From NCBI GenBank assembly GCA_030386875.1, contig CM059569.1, positions 42,013,842 through 42,077,841 of the forward strand: a stretch of DNA of 64,000 nt. The letters are read 5' to 3'. How positions within the stretch are numbered: position 1 is the first letter of the stretch; the number at the start of each line of letters is the position of its first letter. Below are positions 58,278 through 64,000 of this stretch, piece by piece. A program made the position numbers and the translations under genes. The notes beneath the pieces were generated by a model. That model had not been told where the DNA came from. It did not search any database and saw only the letters and a program-made list of their open reading frames with translations. The stretch comes from Morinoia aosen (Eukaryota > Arthropoda > Malacostraca > Amphipoda > Talitridae).

Positions 58278-59854
58278 CTGAATGAACGGACGCGATAGAT
58301 CAAAATGGGTATCTATGCAATATTGATTTATCAAAAGTGTGATTGAAAAGACCGTGTGCAGCTTCAAGGAAGCCCAAAGCTGTTCAAAAGAATGTACAAT
58401 GAACATTAAATCGTACTCTTTATAAATATTATAATCAAGATTTCTTCTTAGATTGCTAGAAGGATCGAAAATCATTTTCCTGTGTTCTTTGAAAAAATTA
58501 AATTAAGTTAAATGTGAATTAAGAAAAATCAACACGCAAAAAAATGCCAGATTTTCGTCGAGATTACACATCGTTGCTGACCTGCCTGATGCCTGTAAAT
58601 TGACATGATAATTTAAACAACTCATTTACCACCAGCAATACAGAAGTAGACTGTTTCTTAAGTCGAATACTAGATTAGAATCGACTAGTCGAGTTCTAAA
58701 CTCAATGGTTTTTAGTACAGCTACCTGTGGGCCCGAATAAGTTCAGTGACTTCTCGGGCATCCTACCAGCCGCATTCTAAGGTGTATTAATATTATTTTA
58801 AACCTAATTCAAAATTAGAGAAAACCAGCTTCCAGGGAACAGTCTGTGTTACCGCGAAACAATTATTTCGTTGCCTTGCATCAAAATCCTTATCTAAGCT
58901 TTAGGCGCTTCAAAGACTTACAAAAATTTTGTTCTTCTATGGTCAGCGCACGAAGAAAAGAAATCAATTCCACAGAGAAGCCATTTAATTTTTCTAACTT
59001 GCTCCGGGCGAATGCCGGGCCTGATAAAACAAATGCTAAATGCTCAGCGCTTTCTAAAAAAATTAGGTTTCATTTCAAGATTTTTAGACGTTAAAAAGTT
59101 TACGTTCCTATAGGGTAAGGGAAATTAAGCAGAGGTTGTTTCGGTTCATAAATATGAGAACCGTTCTCAACTTGGTGATAATCATCTTGTTTAAGGATGT
59201 CATTTGCAACTCAATTGCTTTCATCACTGGACCGTATTTTTATTGCTTTATTTCTTCCGTTCAGACTCCAATTTACGGAAAAAATGGTATCGAAAATTTC
59301 TATTCCCTTCACTCCAAAAAAATTTGAGAATGAACTCAAAGGGACTCTATAAATTGCCTGCCTGTCGAAAAAATGTGATCGCTTTTTTTAAGTATCATCG
59401 AAGAATTACGACATTACCCGTTGAAGAATTAGAACCTTTTGCTATAGAAAATCTAGATCAAATACCAATAAAAAAACTATTTCGGATAAAATTTGCTAAT
59501 ATATATATTTTATCGGTAACGACGAAAGGTTATCTAGGAAATACATACCATATAAGTATATGTTTGATGTTGTACATTCTGTAACAATGCATTGATTGGT
59601 GAAATTCCCAGAACTTGGGAACCCAGAAAATTTCCCCGGAATTATTAATAAAATATCATTATAATCCCACGAAAATAAATATTACAAAATCCCTTGGAAT
59701 TTTGAAAACAGAAGCAATATTCACTTTTTAGGGTAGATTGAGTGCAGATGTTAAACCTATGAGCGAGTGAGTTGTTTACTCCTGTTCATTGATGTTTTCT
59801 GGCATATTCCTTTGTTCCGAATGACATAGCTAAATTTAGAATATTTGTTCTTGA
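58278..59854. other. AT-rich DNA with unassigned frames at 59.1-59.6 kb
   Basis: Plus-strand frames at 59136-59327 and 59204-59584 overlap. The second reads a varied stretch (CRKNVIAFFKYHRRITTLPV then EELEPFAIENLDQIPIKKLF) that looks less random than most, but I cannot place it in a family. Confidence 0.3.
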
Positions 59855-60069
59855 TGCTTCGACTGCGACGCGCCGGTGACCACGGAAGGTATTTTCAGAT
59901 TGCTGCTGACCGACCAGTAGTCACAAACTCAAATTTCTTAAATACTTAATGAAAACTAAATGGAGACGCAATCCAGCTAATGTTTTCTATTTTAAGCATT
60001 GCTCACCACAATTGAATTTAAATTTGAGTTGAAGAATAAATTTCAATTTTACCTGCAGCACTCAAAGTG
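59855..60069 (+). mobile_element. piggyBac-like MITE, third copy (215 bp)
   Basis: The left end is decayed (TGCTTCGACTGCGACG against CACTTTGACTGCGACG). The interior matches (GCTGCTGACCGACCAGTAGT, TCACAAACTCAAATTTCTTA) and the right end CTCAAAGTG abuts TTAA at 60070-60073. Confidence 0.78.
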
Positions 60070-60209
60070 TTAACGCTACACAGAAACACTCATTTACATA
60101 AACTCAATAAAAAAAAAAGTTTTTATAGCAGTAAACCACACTTTCATTAAAAAGTTCATAAGCAATCCCCGATATCTTGCATCATTGCCTCAATTTAGTT
60201 ATTCGATGT

Positions 60210-60285
60210 TGACGGGTGTTGACGGGTGTTGACGGGTATTAACAGGTGTTGACGGGTGTTGACGGGTGGAGACGAATGGAGACAG
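60210..60285. repeat. 10-11-bp minisatellite (TGTTGACGGG)
   Basis: GTTGACGGGT-type units, about seven, ending in GGAGACGAATGGAGACAGG variants. Confidence 0.88.
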
Positions 60286-60384
60286 GTGAACTTTTGGACA
60301 CTGCCGCATCAAAATTCCCGTCATTTGATGAGGCCATCAACACATCAAATGACGCAGCATGTACCGCGTTAATGCTGCGCATCA

Positions 60385-60768
60385 ATGAATATTGATGAGG
60401 AAAAATATCGTCTCTTTTTGGCTTACGTAATTTTTGTCTTTCCATCGAGAGGCTCAGTCTCAAAAAATTTAACAATTACGCTTTATAATTTTTTCAACGA
60501 CCGTGAATATGATCGTCGCATGGAGTTAGTACTCCAGGATGTGGAGTCGGAGCAGAAACTAAAAAATCCCGAGTTGACTCTTCACTTGTTTCTCGTACAC
60601 GCTTCTATTGTTTGTGTAGGTGCACATGGAAGGCTTCTGGCGTACTGTCGTAAGGCTGTTCTTTTTCTCTTTTTAAATTCAATTTGTTTCATCATATTAA
60701 ATGAGAATTCGCTGTCGTTTCTGTATGCCTTCCTCTTCTTGGTTCTGTCTTGTAAAAGTTGTTAGAGT
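60385..60768 (+). CDS. Isolated open frame, possibly a chemoreceptor-like membrane-protein fragment
   Basis: A 126-codon frame from an ATG with mixed, non-repetitive composition. Residues 9-20 are hydrophobic, residues ~35-65 are charged (NFFNDREYDRRMELVLQDVE), then hydrophobic stretches follow at ~70-80, ~90-106 and ~110-122. A charged loop of the R..ML..L...E..L kind between hydrophobic segments is seen in insect gustatory-receptor-type 7TM proteins, but the resemblance is loose. It is far too short for a complete receptor (usually ~350-450 residues). It could be a lone exon, a pseudogene or chance. Confidence 0.28.
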
Positions 60769-61079
60769 TAGTACGTTTTCTTCGATCATGAAAATTCAAT
60801 ATGGGTTTGTAAAATATATATGAAAACCAACCTAGTTTTCATTAGAAAACCGGTTTTAGCACAAGTGGCTGAATGTAAAAGTGTTATTAAAAATTTATCA
60901 ATTCATAAAGTCATCTAAAGCATACAAGATAGAGAAAACTACTCCCTAGCACTGCATGCGATTTCTGCATGTTTCGAACCCTCGTCATAAGTCTGTAATG
61001 CAAAAAAGGTTAAGGCAGGTCCAAGAAAAGCATTCTGAAACACATGTACTTTTAATAAAGTTGTAACACAATTTCTTCT
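60769..61079. other. AT-rich unique DNA, nothing recognised
   Basis: No supported feature. Confidence 0.4.
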
Positions 61080-61398
61080 GGTAGAATATTCGTTTAAAAC
61101 CGTGGCAAAAAAAATTGAACTCACAATTCAAATAATAAATTTACTTCATATAAGAATTCGTTCAAAATCTAGCAAAAAAAAAGCTGAACTTTCCATTGCG
61201 TTAATAATAAAACCACTTCAACCGACGAAAGATTCATTCAAAACCTCGGCAAAAACAGGGAACTCCCAATAGTTTTAACAAAACAACTTCATCCGACAAA
61301 AATTCGTTCAACACCTCGGCAAAACCGCTGAACTCGCCGTTGCGTTAGTAGTAAAACAACATCACCCGACGAAAGATTCATTCAAAACTGACACGGCC
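61080..61398. repeat. ~70-77-bp tandem repeat, ~4 copies
   Basis: GGCAAAA starts at 61104, 61171 (AGCAAAA), 61248 and 61318 follow 'ATTCGTTCAAAACCTC' and precede '..GAACTC.C.ATTGCGTTA.TA.TAAAAC' blocks. The last two copies are the most alike. Confidence 0.75.
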
Positions 61399-61620
61399 CT
61401 AAACGCAGAAGTGGCAGCTACATTTGACAGCCGAGACGACCACTTATGTAACCATCACACCCAACACCGGGCGTACGAAGCGCAGCCGTCCGGCAAATTG
61501 TCGCTCTGCGGACCGGTGCTGCGCCGACCTGCGGTGGCCGAATATAGCTCGACGCGTGGGTCCGTCGCTCTCAATTGCGAGGCATGTCTGACATAATCTT
61601 CATGGGGGTATTTTCATCGG
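61399..61620. other. GC-rich patch, unassigned
   Basis: A sharp GC-rich island (61420-61590). The plus frame 61411-61596 is open but without motif. It may be an exon or regulatory island; nothing more can be supported. Confidence 0.25.
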
Positions 61621-61674
61621 GGTTGGTTGGACGGGATTGTGTTGTGTAACGATCTTGATGTTCGACGTGTCACA

Positions 61675-61845
61675 TGTTAATGAAGTTATGCGTGTTGTTA
61701 TTATTCTTTTAAAGTTTTTGCGATCTGATATGTTTTAATTTAATTTCATGTCCAAGGGCTAATAAATTTATGCGTATTAATATTATTATTTTAATTTCTG
61801 CGAACTAATAAGTATTAATTTAATTTCATGTTCAATATGGTGGTT
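61675..61845. repeat. ~80-bp tandem duplication
   Basis: 'TTATGCGTGTTGTTATTATT' (61686) and 'TTATGCGTATTAATATTATT' (61768) each lead to 'GCGA.CTGATATG/TAATAAGT' and then TTAATTTAATTTCATGT. Confidence 0.75.
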
Positions 61846-62790
61846 TTATCATTTTTATACAGTTGAGTGAACGTTTCTGTACGTACATTATTGTTGTCTA
61901 CCGCAAAATATCCCAAATAATCTATTTAAATAAACTATGTGCACGAATTTCCAAAGCTTATGCAACAAGTGAACAGAAAATTAATCATTAAAAAGTTTAT
62001 CATCAGCGAATCGATGAACTTTACCAGCAAAAATTCCAACAAGTGTACACAAAATACTTTTGAAACCACAATGAACTTAATTTTAGGAGATGTAAAATAT
62101 TAATTGAAGAGCTATAAGCAATTAGTTTAGGAGCATTTATTTAATAATTTTAGAGCTATTAGTCATTTTTCGTTTGTTTACCACCTCTTAAAGTAACTTT
62201 TTATAGTTTTTTATTTGCCCCCACAAAAAGAAAGATATTCGAGAAATTTTTCCAGTTTGTTTCGAAATGGTCCTTTATTATCAAATAAGACCCGAATGAA
62301 GAATTTTAGACGCGTTAAGTGTTTCTTTTTTGCTGATGATATAATTTGTATTGCATTGCTTGGGTATGTTTGAACTCTTAGTTTAAATGCAACATTAGGT
62401 TATTATATTCATTCAATCGAAAACGGAGTTTATTACCGTGAGAAGAGCTCGTGAAATTTATTTCTAGCAATGAAGTTCGTCCCCAGAAATTGAACGGAAG
62501 AGTTTTCGCAATAATTAAACTGACGGATAATAGTCATATGTACTATACGTATACTTCATAGACACATTTTAACATAAATGTTCACAGCCGTCGCTATAAT
62601 TTATTCAAAATATGTTTTTCCATAACTTTTTCACAGATTTTCCACGTTAAAATGAGCATTTGCAATTCAAACGGCAGCAAGTTGTCTTCAAAAAGGGACA
62701 CAGTCTCATTTTGTTTGCCCGTTTCAGAAATCTCGGCGCGCTCTATTTTTGACCGCTTTTATCATATCCGAGGCATCCTTTTCGGGGCTA
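61846..62790. other. AT-rich unique DNA, nothing recognised
   Basis: No supported feature. Confidence 0.4.
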
Positions 62791-62794
62791 TCGA

Positions 62795-63087
62795 GTGCCC
62801 AAATTACACTACATCGCGCGTGAACGCCAACGCCAAATTTTTACCGACACTGAATCGCCATTAGGATTTTATCGGGAAACTTGCTTGCGTGCAGCGCTGC
62901 TGCGGCCAGCGGCATGGTCGATAAGCCACGGAATTGCCGAAATTGCAGCAGGCTTTGTGCGCATATTTTGCCTATCGGCAGATATTGTGCCGAAATCTTT
63001 AGGGAATTTAAATATTACTTTTGCTCGGGGTTTTCCTGCAAACACTGTGGAGCTTTTGTTGTCGAGGTCCTAGAAAATGTTCCCTAA
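62795..63087 (+). other. GC-richer block with two overlapping open frames
   Basis: Frames 62795-63073 and 62881-63087 overlap in different phases. The second is Cys-rich (CRNCSRLC ... CSGFSCKHCG), with two CXXC-like pairs that superficially resemble a zinc-binding knuckle. No family is recognised and spacing does not match a named zinc finger. It may be coincidental. Confidence 0.2.
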
Positions 63088-63564
63088 CGGTCTTTTAAAT
63101 CGTACCCCGAGCTGTAATTTCCAGGTCGGTTGCTGGCCAGGATGAAGTTTGGTATTTATTTGCTTTGGGTGTAGATAATTTGTGCAGCTGCGTTAATTGA
63201 GCTCTTCTGAAAACTCTTGCTCCAACCGAAGGTTAATTTATTCGAAAGAAATGATATCATAATTCACAGAAATAATTTGCAGAGGACTTTTAACAAATGA
63301 GGGCTTTGTCGTCCTTTATTACATCGACTGAAACTTTGGTTCGTGTCTGTGGTACGATAGTTTTAACAAGCTACGGGTTTTGCCGCACAACTGAAGAGGG
63401 GCGAGCAGGGTATGTTTTTTTACTACACATATATTGCAACTCACATATGTCCCTACTAAAATGACTGATAACACATTAGCAGGGGCAGTCATACACATTC
63501 ATTTCAATATAAAATTACTTTTGTATATTACGCCACATTTTAACAAGGAAACTTCACTTGATCT

Positions 63565-63690
63565 CTTTGTAGATATGCTCATTTCTTTATAAATATACTC
63601 AGTTCACAGTAAACATGCTCAGTTTATTGTAAATATGCTCAGTTATTGGTAAATATGTTCAGCCCATGACACATGTGTCCAGTCACATAA
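63565..63690. repeat. ~20-bp degenerate tandem (AAATATGCTCAGTT)
   Basis: ATATGCTCA/ATACTCAGTTCA/CATGCTCAGTTTATTG/ATATGCTCAGTTATTG/ATATGTTCAG units recur about six times at ~20-21 bp spacing. Confidence 0.78.
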
Positions 63691-64000
63691 GAGTATATGT
63701 AGTGAATGTGACCAGTGAATATGACAGATAGACTTAATTCGTAGTTAATGTTCACAATTCAAAGTGCAATTGTTAATATTGTAATAAAAAGGTTAACAAT
63801 GCTGAGGCGAACGGTTTATTTTTCAACGAATGCTTTTTACATTATATTCAAAGCTTTATCTCCAGGAATAGTTTCTGTTACGTTCCTTTTTTCCGGAAAT
63901 TTCACCCCACAATATATTATCAAATATTATCAGAGCTCGTAAATATTTCAGGATAAATAACGCATCTTTCTTACTTCCATTAAAATTGTAGGCTATTCTT
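63691..64000. other. AT-rich unique DNA, nothing recognised
   Basis: Only a short AT-driven frame at 63748-63942. Confidence 0.4.

Noticed and set aside
58101-58475. His/Thr-rich minus-strand frames
   Set aside because: They are translations of the (GT)n microsatellite.
1-64000. Arthropod telomeric (TTAGG)n or rDNA sequence
   Set aside because: No such runs and no conserved rRNA segments were seen.

Overview
The window looks like repeat-rich, AT-rich intergenic or intronic DNA of an animal, most likely an invertebrate and plausibly an arthropod. The signs are non-autonomous hAT-like and piggyBac-like DNA elements, tRNA-derived SINEs, a decayed non-LTR reverse transcriptase, many unrelated minisatellites, and no compact gene layout. 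I cannot name the species. No operons, ribosome-binding sites, CRISPR arrays or complete protein-coding genes are visible, and I make no confident host-gene call. Most long open frames lie inside tandem arrays whose unit length is a multiple of three.

Layout. 0-9 kb: a degenerate ~150-bp repeat (0.69-1.34 kb), one end of a TIR element (2.29 kb), a hAT-like MITE (3.25 kb), a 15-bp minisatellite reading as a Gly-rich pentapeptide repeat (3.8 kb), a SINE fragment (5.9 kb) and two piggyBac-like MITEs (6.5 and 8.06 kb). 9-20 kb: a 33-bp array, a second hAT-like MITE (11.2 kb), 48- and 52-bp arrays, and a 2.7-kb TIR-bounded element filled with ~54 copies of a 47-bp satellite (14.7-17.4 kb), then an 8-bp minisatellite. 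20-35 kb: a tRNA-derived SINE (20.9 kb), 30-bp and 27-bp arrays, two hAT-like MITEs, and three copies of a diverged, partly open dispersed family (29, 32 and 34.8 kb). 35-46 kb: 48-, 18-, 9-, 31- and 26-bp arrays and two hAT-like MITE copies. 46-64 kb: small arrays, a 36-bp array that is open in four frames (53.4-54.7 kb), the reverse transcriptase relic (56.3 kb), a 31-nt near-perfect palindrome (57.6 kb), a third piggyBac-like MITE (59.9 kb) and an isolated, possibly membrane-protein-like open frame (60.4 kb).

The main biological story is mobile DNA. (1) A TIR element has a satellite unit that begins with the element's own terminal sequence, so the array appears to have grown out of the transposon end. 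(2) A six-copy hAT-like MITE family, with 8-bp target duplications on two copies, carries CRE palindromes (TGACGTCA) and CCAAT boxes and may scatter promoter-like modules. (3) Over twenty minisatellites of unrelated sequence lie within 64 kb, several with higher-order structure.
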